64,000 bases of DNA from JALORV01 sp963791235 (GCA_963791235.1 CAWBRW010000009.1:167886-231885), one strand, 5' to 3'. Shown: positions 1-8,508, numbered from the stretch's first letter. Translations and numbers: made by a program. Notes: generated by a model from the letters alone, not told the origin.

Positions 1-360
1 ACCGAGACTACGCGCGCATTCATTCAACGAGCGTTTTCGTCGGCGTCGGACTCGAGCTTGATCGAGCGCGTGGCTGCTCACATATCTTCAGCCCCTGAAT
101 CTATAGCGCTCGCAGCTCTTGAGGCGACGTGGAACCACGGTCGTTCGGTTCCAGACCTCTTAGCTGAACTCGATCTCCCCGTCGTTGCCATCAACGCTGA
201 GCGCCCATCGACTGACGTTCTTTCCATGGAGCAGCACGGAGTCGAGGTGCTTCTGATGCCGGGTGTCGGGCACTTCCCTATGCTGGAGAACCCGAGCGAT
301 TTCAACCATTGTCTCGCTCGGGCAGTCGAACTGGTCTTCCCCAAGGATGCAGACGCCTAA
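1..360 (+). CDS. Alpha/beta hydrolase, C-terminal part (cut by window edge)
   Basis: The reading frame is open from base 1 to the stop at 358-360, so the 5' part lies outside the window. The visible C-terminal part has a core beta strand (LDLPVVAINAERP) followed by GHFPMLENPSDF, which looks like the catalytic-histidine region of alpha/beta-hydrolase fold enzymes. The nucleophile elbow is not in view, so substrate cannot be guessed. The stop codon overlaps the start of the first attC site, as usual for a cassette gene. Confidence 0.7.
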   Translation, partial: TETTRAFIQRAFSSASDSSLIERVAAHISSAPESIALAALEATWNHGRSVPDLLAELDLPVVAINAERPSTDVLSMEQHGVEVLLMPGVGHFPMLENPSDFNHCLARAVELVFPKDADA

Positions 361-432
361 CCCCTCCATCGAGCGGACGTTTCAAAGGCCGCTTCGCGCC
401 CTTTGTCCCGCCGCTCATGTCGAACGTTAGAC
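355..432 (+). repeat. attC site 1
   Basis: Starts GCCTAAC and ends GTTAGAC with internal paired boxes (CATCGAGCGGAC against CCGCTCATGTCGA). Length 78 bases. It ends the alpha/beta-hydrolase cassette. Confidence 0.9.
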
Positions 433-496
433 CTGCTCTGTGCACTCGACAAAAGGCCGGACTGACGTGAGGCGCATAAATTAAGGAGCCGAGTAC

Positions 497-844
497 ATGA
501 AGCACAGAGGCAGTTGCCACTGCGGCAGAGTCGCATTTGAGGTCGAAGGGGAAATAAGAGGAGCGATGGCGTGCAATTGCTCAATCTGCCAGCGCAAAGG
601 TTCGTTGCTTTGGTTCGTCGCAAGAGAAAAGCTTCATCTCCTCACCCCGGAAGAAGCGGCTAGCACCTACACGTTCAATAAGCACGTCATCAAACATCGG
701 TTCTGTCCGGTCTGCGGCATACATCCCTACGGTGAAGGCAAAGATCCCAAAGGCAACGCTATGGCCGCCATCAACATTCGCTGCCTAGAAAGCATCGACC
801 TTTCCGCTATCCCGGTTCAAAGCTACGATGGTCGCTCGCTCTAG
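497..844 (+). CDS. GFA/CENP-V family protein (cassette gene)
   Basis: A 115-residue protein with the zinc-binding pattern of the GFA (glutathione-dependent formaldehyde-activating enzyme, also called CENP-V) fold: GSCHCGRV near residue 6, CNCSICQRKG near 27-36, and FCPVCGIHPY near 68-77. The fold binds structural and catalytic zinc; the substrate of most small GFA proteins is unknown, and formaldehyde activity is not implied. A strong ribosome site AAGGAG lies 8 bases before the ATG. It is the first of five GFA genes in the window's first 20 kb. Confidence 0.9.
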   Translation: MKHRGSCHCGRVAFEVEGEIRGAMACNCSICQRKGSLLWFVAREKLHLLTPEEAASTYTFNKHVIKHRFCPVCGIHPYGEGKDPKGNAMAAINIRCLESIDLSAIPVQSYDGRSL

Positions 845-853
845 ACCGGCGAG

Positions 854-911
854 GCGCAATATTTCCTTCCAGCGGACGGACTACGGCTGCCGCTGAAGTA
901 AGGCGTTCGGC
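854..911 (+). repeat. Degenerate attC site 2
   Basis: Between two cassette-type genes, the boxes CCAGCGGACGG and GCCGCTGAAG can pair, and GTTCGGC at 905-911 resembles a right core. The left core is poor (GCGCAAT). I call it a decayed attC. Confidence 0.4.
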
Positions 912-951
912 ATCGGCCTCACACAACTGCCGGCACTCGAGGAGACGCGCC

Positions 952-2799
952 ATGCGCAAGATCCTGATCCCCTTGCTGTTCGCCCTCGCCGCCGCGCCCG
1001 CGCTGGCTCAGCGCACGCAGAAGCCGCCGTTGCACGGTAAGGACTGGATGGCGGTCACCGGCAAGCCACTCGGCGCGGCAGCCGGCGCACGCATCTTCTT
1101 CCAGGGGGGCAATGCGGTCGACGCGGCCTGCGCGATGCTTGCGGCCACCGCGACGATGTGGGACGTCCTGCATTGGGGCGGCGAGGCGCAGGCGCTGATC
1201 TGGGACCCGCGCACGAAGAAGGTCGTCGGCATCAACGCCCTCGGCGTAGCGCCGACCGGGGCGACGCCGGAGTTCTTCCGCGCCAAGGATTTCGACTATC
1301 CGCCGCCGTACGGTGCGCTCGCCGCGGTGACGCCTGGTACGCCGGGCGGCCTGCTGGTGATGCTGGCCGAGTACGGCAGGCTGTCGCTGGCGCAGGTGCT
1401 CCAGCCGGCGATCGAGATGGCTGACGGCTATCCGATGGAAGCGCAGACGGCGCGCGAGATCGAATCGGAGCGCAAGGAGATCGAGCAGTGGCCCGACTCC
1501 AGACGCCTGTTCTTCCCGAACCCGGGCGGCAAGGCGCCCGAGCCGGGCCAGGTCTTTCGTCAGCCGGAACTGGCTGCGACCTTGCGCAAGCTCGTCGACG
1601 CCGAACGCCAGGCGCTGGCTGCCGGGGCCGACCGCAAGGTCGCCATCCGCGCCGCCTACGACCGCTTCTACAAGGGTGACATCGCCGAGCAGTTGGTGGC
1701 CAGCGTACGCGCGCAGGGCGGACTGTTCACGCGGGAGGATTTGGCGAACTGGCAGGTGCGCATCGAGGAGCCGGTGAAGACCACCTACAAGGGCATCGAC
1801 GTCTACAAGCTCACCGCGTGGACGCAGGGACCCGTCATGCTCCAGGCGCTGAACATCCTGGAGAACTTCGACCTGAAGTCGATGGGCTTCAACAGCACGC
1901 GCTATGTGCACACCGTGTACCAGGCGATGAACCTGGCCTACGCGGACCGTGACTTCTACTACGGCGACACCACGCAGCCACCCGAGGAGCCGGTGGCCGG
2001 GCTGCTGTCGAAGGACTACGCGAAGACGCGCGCGAAACTCGTCAACGCCGAGCGCAACGACGCCGCGGTGTCTCCAGGCGACCCGTACCCGTTCCAAGGC
2101 GGCCGCAACCCGTACCTGGAGGAACTGAAGCGCTGGCACGAGCCGCGCGCGAAGCGCTCCGCGCCAGCCGGTGGCACGCCGATGAGCTCGCTGGACCCGA
2201 TGAGCGGGGCGTTCTTCGCCGGCACCACGTCGGTCGTCGCGGCCGACAAGGAAGGTTGGTTGGTTTCGATCACGCCGAGCGGTGGCTGGATCCCGGCGGT
2301 GGTCGCCGGCCCGACCGGCATCGGGCTGTCGCAGCGCATGCAGAGCTTCGTGCTCGACGCCGCAGAGAACCCGTTCAACGTGCTCGCGCCGGGCAAGCGG
2401 CCGCGCGTGACGCTGACGCCGACACTGGCGACGAAGGACGGCGCGCCGTGGCTGGCGTTCGCGATCCAGGGCGGCGACGGGCAGGACCAGCACCTGCTGC
2501 AGTACTTCCTGAACATCGTCGAGTTCGGCATGACGCCGCAGGAGGCGGCCGAGGCGCCGGCGTTCCTCAGCGAGCAGATGCGCGAGTCGTTCGAACAGCA
2601 CGCGTCGAAACCGGGCACGATCTGGCTCAACGACGTGACGCCGCCCTACGTGCGCAGCGAGCTGCGCCGCATGGGCTACAAGCCGAGCTACGGCGCGCGC
2701 ACGATGGGGCCGGTCAACGCGATCCTGGTCGACCCGAAGCACCGCACTTTCTGGGGCGCGTCGGGGAACCACGGCGAGGATCACGGCATCGGCTGGTGA
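952..2799 (+). CDS. Gamma-glutamyltransferase family protein, secreted
   Basis: A 615-residue protein of the N-terminal nucleophile gamma-glutamyltransferase family, which splits gamma-glutamyl bonds such as that of glutathione in the periplasm. The N-terminus is a clear signal peptide ending ALAQ near residue 19. GGNAVDAACAMLAATATM is the typical family start of the large chain. FFAGTTSVVAADKEG places the probable self-cleavage and catalytic threonine at residue 425. The canonical TTH is TTS here. Downstream SGGWIPAVV and GIGLSQRMQSF fit the small chain. At 1.85 kb it is unusually large for a cassette, but it lies between an attC-like sequence and a good attC. A GGAG box precedes the ATG. 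The exact substrate is open. Confidence 0.88.
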   Translation: MRKILIPLLFALAAAPALAQRTQKPPLHGKDWMAVTGKPLGAAAGARIFFQGGNAVDAACAMLAATATMWDVLHWGGEAQALIWDPRTKKVVGINALGVAPTGATPEFFRAKDFDYPPPYGALAAVTPGTPGGLLVMLAEYGRLSLAQVLQPAIEMADGYPMEAQTAREIESERKEIEQWPDSRRLFFPNPGGKAPEPGQVFRQPELAATLRKLVDAERQALAAGADRKVAIRAAYDRFYKGDIAEQLVASVRAQGGLFTREDLANWQVRIEEPVKTTYKGIDVYKLTAWTQGPVMLQALNILENFDLKSMGFNSTRYVHTVYQAMNLAYADRDFYYGDTTQPPEEPVAGLLSKDYAKTRAKLVNAERNDAAVSPGDPYPFQGGRNPYLEELKRWHEPRAKRSAPAGGTPMSSLDPMSGAFFAGTTSVVAADKEGWLVSITPSGGWIPAVVAGPTGIGLSQRMQSFVLDAAENPFNVLAPGKRPRVTLTPTLATKDGAPWLAFAIQGGDGQDQHLLQYFLNIVEFGMTPQEAAEAPAFLSEQMRESFEQHASKPGTIWLNDVTPPYVRSELRRMGYKPSYGARTMGPVNAILVDPKHRTFWGASGNHGEDHGIGW

Positions 2800-2845
2800 G
2801 AAGCAGCATGAGCGCCACGTTCACTTCCCGTCTAGACAAGCTGCC

Positions 2846-2917
2846 CGCTAACCACGTTCATCGAGCGGACATCCAAACGGCTGCGCCGTTTGTTCGCCGC
2901 ACATGTCGACGTTAGGA
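2846..2917 (+). repeat. attC site 3
   Basis: Left core CGCTAAC, right core GTTAGGA, with pairing boxes ATCGAGCGGAC and CGCCGCACATGTCGA. 72 bases. The last base of the right core departs from the usual pyrimidine. Confidence 0.75.
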
Positions 2918-2924
2918 ATCGTCG

Positions 2925-3302
2925 TTGTTGCATCTCATCTCGGTCGACACCAGTGACGAAGCGGACGAGATTACTCAGCGCTTCCACACGAGAGGTATTC
3001 CTGTCTTTGTCGAGCCGGACTACACACGTACAGATCCGTCCGCCCGCTGGGCGTCCTTCGGCTTTCGCGTCCACATTTGGCTGGAAGAACAGTCGGAGGA
3101 CGCGAAGCGTCTGTTACGTGACCCTGACTACGAGGTTATGTCTCCGGTTGACGTTGCCAAGTTCTATGCTGCGATGGAGCAACATGATGAGAAACGAGAA
3201 GCCGCGTGGTATCGAGGTGAGGAGAATTGGCTCAACTGGCTCGTTGGTCTTGGCGCCCTTGGCTTAGTTGCGTGGTTTGTCTATGCGGCGCTCGCTTCCT
3301 AA
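2925..3302 (+). CDS. DUF2007-like protein with C-terminal membrane anchor
   Basis: A 125-residue protein beginning at TTG 8 bases after the attC core; no ATG is available. The N-terminal part (VDTSDEADEITQRFHTRGIP, then a short beta-rich stretch and HIWLEEQSEDAKRLL) resembles DUF2007-type 'putative signal transducing' domains, where a protein is aligned along a small ferredoxin-like fold. A hydrophobic helix (WLNWLVGLGALGLVAWFVYA) at the end anchors it in the membrane. Function unknown. Confidence 0.7.
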   Translation: MLHLISVDTSDEADEITQRFHTRGIPVFVEPDYTRTDPSARWASFGFRVHIWLEEQSEDAKRLLRDPDYEVMSPVDVAKFYAAMEQHDEKREAAWYRGEENWLNWLVGLGALGLVAWFVYAALAS

Positions 3303-3356
3303 CATTGCGTTCAAGCGCCGACGCTCGGCGAGCGCGGCTTAACTTCAACGTTAGTC
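3297..3356 (+). repeat. attC site 4
   Basis: TCCTAAC to GTTAGTC, 60 bases, central boxes TTCAAGCGCCG and CGCGGCTTAACTTCAA. It overlaps the stop of the preceding gene. Confidence 0.85.
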
Positions 3357-3474
3357 CTCAGGAAGGTGCCAAGATCAGGGCGGCCTTTCTTTGAAGGCAA
3401 TGGGCCGGTCGATTTGACTAGCGCTCGCTCGTCTTAGCTTTACGGGGCAACTACCCACATTCGGAGTGCAGGCT

Positions 3475-3918
3475 ATGCGGTTCATCATCACGGCGCAGGC
3501 GAGTGCGGATAAGAAGACGACCGAACAACAGTCAGACTTCGATGTGGAACTCTTCAAGGCCTACATGCGCTTCAACGAGGAGATGCATCAGGCCGGAATA
3601 CTTGTAGCCTCCGAGGGCCTCAACCCCTCAGCACCAGGAGCCCGCATCGCGGTAGCCAATGGCAAACGCTACGTTGTGGACGGTCCCTTCGCCGAGTCGA
3701 AAGAATTGGTGGGAGGCTTCTACCTCATCGAGGTGAGCTCGCTTGACGAAGCGATTCAATGGGCCCTCCGCGCTCCGTCTGGTTTCGGGGCGGACGACAT
3801 TCTGGAGATTCGTCAACTAACAGGCTCGGGAGACCTGCCACCTGAAATTCTCCGACTCATCACCGAAGCTGCGCCGACGTGGAGCGCCTCAGCTTGGCAG
3901 TCGCGCAACGCGAACTAG
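3475..3918 (+). CDS. YciI-like (DGPF) domain protein
   Basis: A 147-residue protein of the YCII-related/DGPF family. The hallmark VVDGPFAESKELVGGFYLIE lies near residues 63-82. The family has a ferredoxin-like fold and often stands beside ECF sigma factors; the reaction is not known. I chose ATG at 3475 because GGAG lies 8 bases before it. GTG at 3466 is in frame but lies within that ribosome site. It is a single-gene cassette here, so no partner is visible. Confidence 0.85.
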   Translation: MRFIITAQASADKKTTEQQSDFDVELFKAYMRFNEEMHQAGILVASEGLNPSAPGARIAVANGKRYVVDGPFAESKELVGGFYLIEVSSLDEAIQWALRAPSGFGADDILEIRQLTGSGDLPPEILRLITEAAPTWSASAWQSRNAN

Positions 3919-3943
3919 TCGCAGGCAACGAGTGCATGCTGAG

Positions 3944-4057
3944 GCCTAACCCTTCGCTCGAGCGGACCTCCACCGGCGTGGCCCGTCGAAGCCCTCAGGT
4001 TCATGTTCCGCTTCGCCGGGCCACGCCGGTGGCGCCCGCTCCGCTCAAACGTTAGGC
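3944..4057 (+). repeat. attC site 5 (long form)
   Basis: GCCTAAC to GTTAGGC, 114 bases, with a long internal stem (CCACCGGCGTGGCCC against GGGCCACGCCGGTGG). Confidence 0.9.
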
Positions 4058-4091
4058 GGCATGAGTCTCGTCGCGAGGTGACGCTTCCCCC

Positions 4092-4664
4092 ATGAATCAG
4101 CCCATTGTCCAGGTCCGCGCCCTTACTCCCGAGCTCCTCCCGGACTTCCTCAAGTTCTTCGACGGCACTGCGTTTTCGGACAATCCGAAGTGGTCGTCGT
4201 GCTATTGCCAGTGCTTCTACGAAGATCATCGGCTGGTGAAATGGTCAGAGCGCACGGCACCCGAGAATCGGGCACGCGCCTGCGAGCGCATCGACGGCGG
4301 GCTGATGCAAGGCTACCTTGCATATTTGGACGGTTCTCCGGTCGGCTGGTGCAATGCCGCCCCGCGCACGTTGCTTCACGCACTGGACGACGAACCGATT
4401 CCAGACTCCGGGCAAGTCGGGGCGATCATCTGTTTCTTGGTAGAGCCAAGCCACCGTGGCCGCGGCGTCGCACGGCAGTTGCTCGAAGCCGCTTGTGACG
4501 GGTTGCGACTGCAAGGTCTTCGCATTGCCGAGGGGAATCCAAGAACCGAGTCCGACTCGGCTGCGGCAAACCACTTTGGACCACTGAGCTTGTATCTGTC
4601 AGCGGGTTTCTCTGTGTATCGGGAGGACGACGATGGCAGCGTGTATGTTCGGCGAACGCTGTGA
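4092..4664 (+). CDS. GNAT family N-acetyltransferase (cassette gene)
   Basis: A 190-residue GNAT protein. The acetyl-CoA pyrophosphate loop is RGRGVARQLL (near residues 127-136), preceded by the beta strand VGAIICFLVEPSHR and followed by LSLYLSAGFSVYRED. The N-terminal part has CYCQCFYEDH, a cysteine-rich stretch shared by the subfamily that also includes the GNAT at 18180. Substrate unknown. Confidence 0.88.
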   Translation: MNQPIVQVRALTPELLPDFLKFFDGTAFSDNPKWSSCYCQCFYEDHRLVKWSERTAPENRARACERIDGGLMQGYLAYLDGSPVGWCNAAPRTLLHALDDEPIPDSGQVGAIICFLVEPSHRGRGVARQLLEAACDGLRLQGLRIAEGNPRTESDSAAANHFGPLSLYLSAGFSVYREDDDGSVYVRRTL

Positions 4665-4682
4665 GGCCTTGCCGAAAGTGTC

Positions 4683-4772
4683 GCCTAGCCTAGAGGTTAA
4701 CCTGACGCGCCGATTCGTGATTTCCACTTGGCAAGCAGCAATCCGGCGCGCTGGTTACCTTACACGTTAGGC
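4683..4772 (+). repeat. attC site 6
   Basis: Left core GCCTAGC, one base off the usual GCCTAAC; right core GTTAGGC. AGGTTAACCTGACGCGCC pairs imperfectly with GGCGCGCTGGTTACCTT. 90 bases. Confidence 0.75.
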
Positions 4773-4822
4773 CCAACTTTGCGGTTTCGGGCGAGATTTC
4801 CCACTGAACTCGGAGAGGTGCC

Positions 4823-5212
4823 GTGAAGAGCGGATCTTGCATCTGCGGTGCGGTGAAGTTCACGGTTTCGTGTGAATTGAAACCGCCTGACGCCTGTCAC
4901 TGCGTACAGTGTCGAAAGTTCTCCGGGCATTACTCCGTCGGAACGGATGCACCAAGGAGTGCTGTGGAGATTCTTGGTGCTGACAACATCACCTGGTATC
5001 ACTCGTCCGTGAAAGTTCGTCGCGGATTTTGTTCCGTCTGTGGTTGCTCAATGTTCTTTGATCCACCCGCAAAGGACTGGATCGGAATCTCAATGGGGGC
5101 ATTTGATGGAGCCACTGAGACGCACACAGAGTTGCACATTTTCGTCGCGGAGAAGGGCGACTACTATGAAATCACTGATGGGTTGCCACAGTACGAGCGA
5201 ATTCCGCAGTAA
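4823..5212 (+). CDS. GFA/CENP-V family protein (cassette gene)
   Basis: 129 residues, start GTG with GGAGAGG five bases upstream. Zinc ligand motifs: GSCICGAVKF near residue 4, CHCVQCRKFSG near residue 27, and FCSVCGCSMFF near residue 70. The last segment (GAFDGATETHTELHIFV) also matches the family. It binds zinc; the substrate is unknown. Confidence 0.9.
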   Translation: MKSGSCICGAVKFTVSCELKPPDACHCVQCRKFSGHYSVGTDAPRSAVEILGADNITWYHSSVKVRRGFCSVCGCSMFFDPPAKDWIGISMGAFDGATETHTELHIFVAEKGDYYEITDGLPQYERIPQ

Positions 5213-5225
5213 TTGGCCGGATGGG

Positions 5226-5303
5226 GCCTAAGCCGTCGCCCAACCGGACGCGCTTCAGTCGGCTTCGCCACCTTTCGCGCGCCGGTTAGCCACAACGTTG
5301 GGC
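5226..5303 (+). repeat. attC site 7
   Basis: GCCTAAG to GTTGGGC, 78 bases. Its last ~58 bases are virtually identical to those of the next attC at 5699-5776. Confidence 0.8.
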
Positions 5304-5325
5304 CCTGGAAGTACAGGAGAACACG

Positions 5326-5670
5326 ATGGGCAACGAACAGGTGGCACCTGACACAAAAGGTGTTACGGTGAAGTTACTTGCAACGGTTGACCTTGGCCCT
5401 GAGATCGAGGGCATGGCAGGGCGCCAACTTCGAATGCGTATGGTGACCATCGAGCCTGGAGGCGTCTTCGGCCCGATTCACGACCATAAAGACAGACCAG
5501 GCACCGTCTACATACTGCAAGGAACGATCACTGACCATCGAAATGGAGTCGCCACGGACTATGGGCCGGGAGTGGGCTGGCCCGAGGATAGGAACACAAC
5601 ACACTGGCTTGAGAACAGAGGGACAGTTCCGGCAGTGGAGATCTCAGTCGATATAGTCAGGCAAGAGTGA
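5326..5670 (+). CDS. Cupin domain protein (cassette gene)
   Basis: 114 residues forming one cupin barrel. The first metal motif is visible as GPIHDHKDRPGTVYILQG (two His and a later residue), and the second half has GWPEDRNTTHWLENRGTVPAVEISVDI with the second His. Small single-domain cupins of this type bind a metal, but their reactions vary. A ribosome site AGGAG precedes the ATG. Confidence 0.87.
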   Translation: MGNEQVAPDTKGVTVKLLATVDLGPEIEGMAGRQLRMRMVTIEPGGVFGPIHDHKDRPGTVYILQGTITDHRNGVATDYGPGVGWPEDRNTTHWLENRGTVPAVEISVDIVRQE

Positions 5671-5698
5671 GCTTAGGCCCGACATCTAACACGGTCGG

Positions 5699-5776
5699 GC
5701 CTAACACGCGGCCCAACCGCATGCGCTTCAGTCGGCTTCGCCACCTTTCGCGCGCCGGTTAGCCACAACGTTGGGC
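5699..5776 (+). repeat. attC site 8, near-copy of attC 7
   Basis: GCCTAAC to GTTGGGC, 78 bases; nearly the same sequence as 5226-5303 apart from the first 20 bases. Confidence 0.85.
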
Positions 5777-5808
5777 CCAGCGCAGGCTCACACACTTCAG
5801 GTGAAATC

Positions 5809-6183
5809 ATGTTTGACCACGTGAAATTCGGAGTCAGCGACTATGCAGCGAGCAAAGCGTTCTTCCTCAAGGCACTCGAATCGCTCGGCGTAGCTGTTGT
5901 CTCGGAGGGGCCGCCGACATACGGTGTCGAGCTTTGCTCAACGGGGAAGGCTTCATTGTGCCTGTACCAAACCGAGGAGAAGCCGGCGCATCTTCACTTG
6001 GCGTTCACGGCCGAGAGTCGCCAGCAAGTTGAAGCTTTCTATCGCGCGGCTCTGGAGGCGGGTGGCAAAGACAATGGTGCGCCTGGCCTGCGCCCGCACT
6101 ACCACGCGAACTACTATGCAGCTTTCGTCATTGGTCCGGATGGGCACAACATCGAAGTGGTTTGCCACGAACCCGAGGCCTAA
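5809..6183 (+). CDS. VOC (glyoxalase-type) family protein
   Basis: 124 residues. FDHVKFGVSDYAASKAFF is the classic first strand-helix of the vicinal oxygen chelate fold, and FVIGPDGHNIEVVCHEPEA is the closing strand with the family GPDGxxxEV motif. Possible metal ligands are His at residue 4 and Glu in the last strand. VOC enzymes include glyoxalases, dioxygenases and resistance proteins; this short one cannot be assigned more closely. Confidence 0.88.
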   Translation: MFDHVKFGVSDYAASKAFFLKALESLGVAVVSEGPPTYGVELCSTGKASLCLYQTEEKPAHLHLAFTAESRQQVEAFYRAALEAGGKDNGAPGLRPHYHANYYAAFVIGPDGHNIEVVCHEPEA

Positions 6184-6240
6184 CCCGTCCATCGAGGGGA
6201 CGTCCACAAGCGGGCTTCGCCCAATTGCGGCGGCGGTCTC
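6178..6240 (+). repeat. Truncated attC (left half only)
   Basis: GCCTAAC and the following CCGTCCATCGAGGGGACG are as in attC 1, but no right core (GTTRRRY) is found before the next gene at 6266. The site appears to have lost its right end. Confidence 0.55.
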
Positions 6241-6265
6241 AACAGATCACGTCAGCGGAGGGTAG

Positions 6266-7390
6266 GTGGCTATCGACATCCTCGACGAACTTGCACAACT
6301 CATCGAGCACGAACGCGACGCCTTGCTCGCTGAGTGGCGAACGCAAGTCCGGGCGCTCCCCGCAGCGCGGGATCTCGACGTGCCGACACTCAACGATCAC
6401 ATCCCGCAACTCCTGGCAGAGCTAGCAGGCGCCCTGCGAACCAGGTCGGGCGAGTCGATCGCTCAAGCCCTTCTCGACGGCAGTCCGCCCGCCCACGGCT
6501 TGCAGCGGGTCAAAGATGCATTCGACATCGAAGAGGTCGTTGCCGAGTACAACATCCTACGCGGCTGTATCCACGACTTGGCTGAGCGGAACGGCTTGAG
6601 CATGCAGGGGAGGCCGTTCCATGTCCTCAACCGTGTCCTGGATGGAGCGATCGGGTCGGCCGTGCAGTCGTTCGCTAACCAGAAGGCGCTCGAAGTGCAG
6701 CAACGCCGGGAGGAGTACTTGGCATTCGTGGCCCACGACCTTCGCACGCCACTGAGTGCCATTTCACTTTCCGCGCGGGTGCTCGAATTGCTTCTCACGC
6801 GGGATCGCTCCGAAACGCCGGAGACGACGCAGAAGTTCAAGACCCTCAACCGGAACGTGCAACACCTTCAGGATTTGATCGGGAAGGTGCTCCTGGAGAA
6901 CACGAACCTGGAAACCGAGGTTGGCGTCAAGTTGGAGCGCCGACGATTTGACCTGTGGCCTTTGGTTGAAGCCCTCATTTTTGAACTCCACCCGGTCGCC
7001 GGGACGGACTCGACGCGCCTGATTAACGCGATTCCCGAGGATTTCGTCGTTTACGCTGATGCCAGTTTGTTGCGCCGTGTGTTCCAGAACTTGATCGCCA
7101 ACGCGATCTCCTATACGCCGCGCGGGGAGATCGTCATCGGGGCGAGCGTGACGGGCGAGGGCGGCACCGCCGAGTGTTTCGTCCGCGACAATGGCGAGGG
7201 CATACCGGGGGACCGCCTCCGCACCGTGTTCGACAAGCACGAGACCGACTCCGAGAAACAGGGCGGGTCGGGACTTGGTCTCGCCATCGTCAAGACTTTC
7301 GTCGAGGCCCACGACGGGGTGGTGACGGTGGAGAGCGAACTCGGTGTCGGCTCGATATTCCGGTTTACTCTCCCCGGACAACGGAGTTAA
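6266..7390 (+). CDS. Sensor histidine kinase (RsbRD-like N-terminus, HisKA, HATPase)
   Basis: 374 residues. The N-terminal ~150 residues are helical (LAQLIEHERDALLAEWRTQV) and resemble RsbRD-type sensor domains. HisKA follows with the phospho-acceptor His157 in FVAHDLRTPLSAI. The ATPase domain has N box FQNLIANAISYTPRG, G1 DNGEGIP and G2 GSGLGLAIVKTFVEAHDG. No membrane segment is seen, so it is cytoplasmic. Start GTG with GGAGGG just upstream. No response regulator is next to it, as expected for a cassette. Confidence 0.9.
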   Translation: MAIDILDELAQLIEHERDALLAEWRTQVRALPAARDLDVPTLNDHIPQLLAELAGALRTRSGESIAQALLDGSPPAHGLQRVKDAFDIEEVVAEYNILRGCIHDLAERNGLSMQGRPFHVLNRVLDGAIGSAVQSFANQKALEVQQRREEYLAFVAHDLRTPLSAISLSARVLELLLTRDRSETPETTQKFKTLNRNVQHLQDLIGKVLLENTNLETEVGVKLERRRFDLWPLVEALIFELHPVAGTDSTRLINAIPEDFVVYADASLLRRVFQNLIANAISYTPRGEIVIGASVTGEGGTAECFVRDNGEGIPGDRLRTVFDKHETDSEKQGGSGLGLAIVKTFVEAHDGVVTVESELGVGSIFRFTLPGQRS

Positions 7391-7397
7391 GGGCAAC

Positions 7398-7480
7398 GCC
7401 GAACCAGGCGCTGCAGCAGACGGCGGGGCGTGAATCGTTTCTGGGACTTCAAGCTCTCCTGTGCCCCGCCGTTGTTGAGC
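7398..7480 (+). repeat. Probable attC site after the histidine kinase
   Basis: GCAGCAGACGGCGGGGC near 7412 pairs with GCCCCGCCGTTGTTGAGC ending at 7480; GTTGAGC fits the right core. The left core is unclear (GGGCAAC or GCCGAAC). Confidence 0.5.
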
Positions 7481-7549
7481 TTCATCGGCAGATTCGCAGA
7501 ATTGTGTTGAGACCTGTTGGTCGCACATGACCCGAATGAGGAACATGAC

Positions 7550-8392
7550 ATGCCTGAACGAAAGGTTTGGCTCATCACCGGCGCTGGCCGAGGTTTGGGT
7601 GTCGACATCGCCAAAGCCGTCCTGGCCGCCGGCCACGCGGTTGTCGCCACCGGCCGTGATGCTGCGAAGGTCGTAGCTGCGGTAGGAGATCGCGGCAGCC
7701 TGCTGGCAATCAAACTCGACGTCACCCGCCCCCAGGATGCGCACGCGGCAGTCGAGGCTGCCGTCGCGAAGTTCGGGCGAATCGACGTCTTGGTCAACAA
7801 CGCCGGCAATTTCTTCGCCGGCTTCTTCGAGGAGCTAAGCCCCGAACAGGTCCGCAATCAGATCGAGACGCTGCTGTTCGGCCCTATGAATGTCACTCGC
7901 GCCGTCCTGCCAGCGATGCGAAAGCAGCGTTCCGGCCTGGTGCTCACCGTCTCGTCGACCGCGGGCATAACCGGGCAAATGTTCTGCACAGCGTATGCCG
8001 CCGCGAAGTTCGGGGTCGAGGGGTGGATGGAGTCACTCACGCCGGAGATCGCGCCCTTCGGAATCCGCACAATGTTGGTCGAGCCTGGTTTCTTCCGCAC
8101 CGAGCTGCTCACCAACGACTCGACAACCTACGCCAAACCCTCCATCGACGACTATGCCGAGAAGACCAAGGAGATCGTCGCGGCCTGGAAGAACATGGAC
8201 GGGAAGCAAGGGGGCGACCCCGCCAAGCTCGCCGCCGCCATCGTGAAGCTCGTCGCACTCAAGGAGCCGCCCACCCGCTTCGCTGCCGGCGCCGACGCCA
8301 TGCAGACGTTTGAGGCCAAGGCAAGCACGCTGCTCGCCCAGGCCCATGTCCACCGAGAGCTGTCGACCTCGCTCGCGTACGACGACGCCTAA
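7550..8392 (+). CDS. Short-chain dehydrogenase/reductase
   Basis: 280 residues of the classical SDR type. WLITGAGRGLGVDIA at residues 6-20 is the NAD(P)-binding glycine motif, VLVNNAGNF the structural NNAG, VSSTAG holds the catalytic Ser and YAAAKFGV the Tyr and Lys. It matches the common 'oxidoreductase with PGFFRTE' subgroup (VEPGFFRTELL). I chose ATG at 7550 because GAGGA lies just upstream; a TTG-initiated form would add 11 residues. Substrate unknown. Confidence 0.9.
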   Translation: MPERKVWLITGAGRGLGVDIAKAVLAAGHAVVATGRDAAKVVAAVGDRGSLLAIKLDVTRPQDAHAAVEAAVAKFGRIDVLVNNAGNFFAGFFEELSPEQVRNQIETLLFGPMNVTRAVLPAMRKQRSGLVLTVSSTAGITGQMFCTAYAAAKFGVEGWMESLTPEIAPFGIRTMLVEPGFFRTELLTNDSTTYAKPSIDDYAEKTKEIVAAWKNMDGKQGGDPAKLAAAIVKLVALKEPPTRFAAGADAMQTFEAKASTLLAQAHVHRELSTSLAYDDA

Positions 8393-8483
8393 CCAACAAT
8401 GTTGCTCCATGGCGGCTACAGAAAACCTAACTGTGTGCTTCACCCGACGCGGTGACGCGCGCCGCTGAGCGCGAGCGTTAGGC
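8387..8483 (+). repeat. attC site
   Basis: GCCTAAC overlaps the stop of the SDR gene and GTTAGGC ends the site. A second left-core candidate ACCTAAC lies at 8425-8431, which may be the true start. Confidence 0.75.
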
Positions 8484-8508
8484 TTCGCAACCCACCGGCT
8501 CCTGCGCC

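Noticed and set aside
919..2784. 621-residue open frame on the minus strand opposite the gamma-glutamyltransferase
   Set aside because: Arg- and His-rich, no family features; it is the mirror of a high-GC gene with a signal peptide and catalytic motif on the plus strand.
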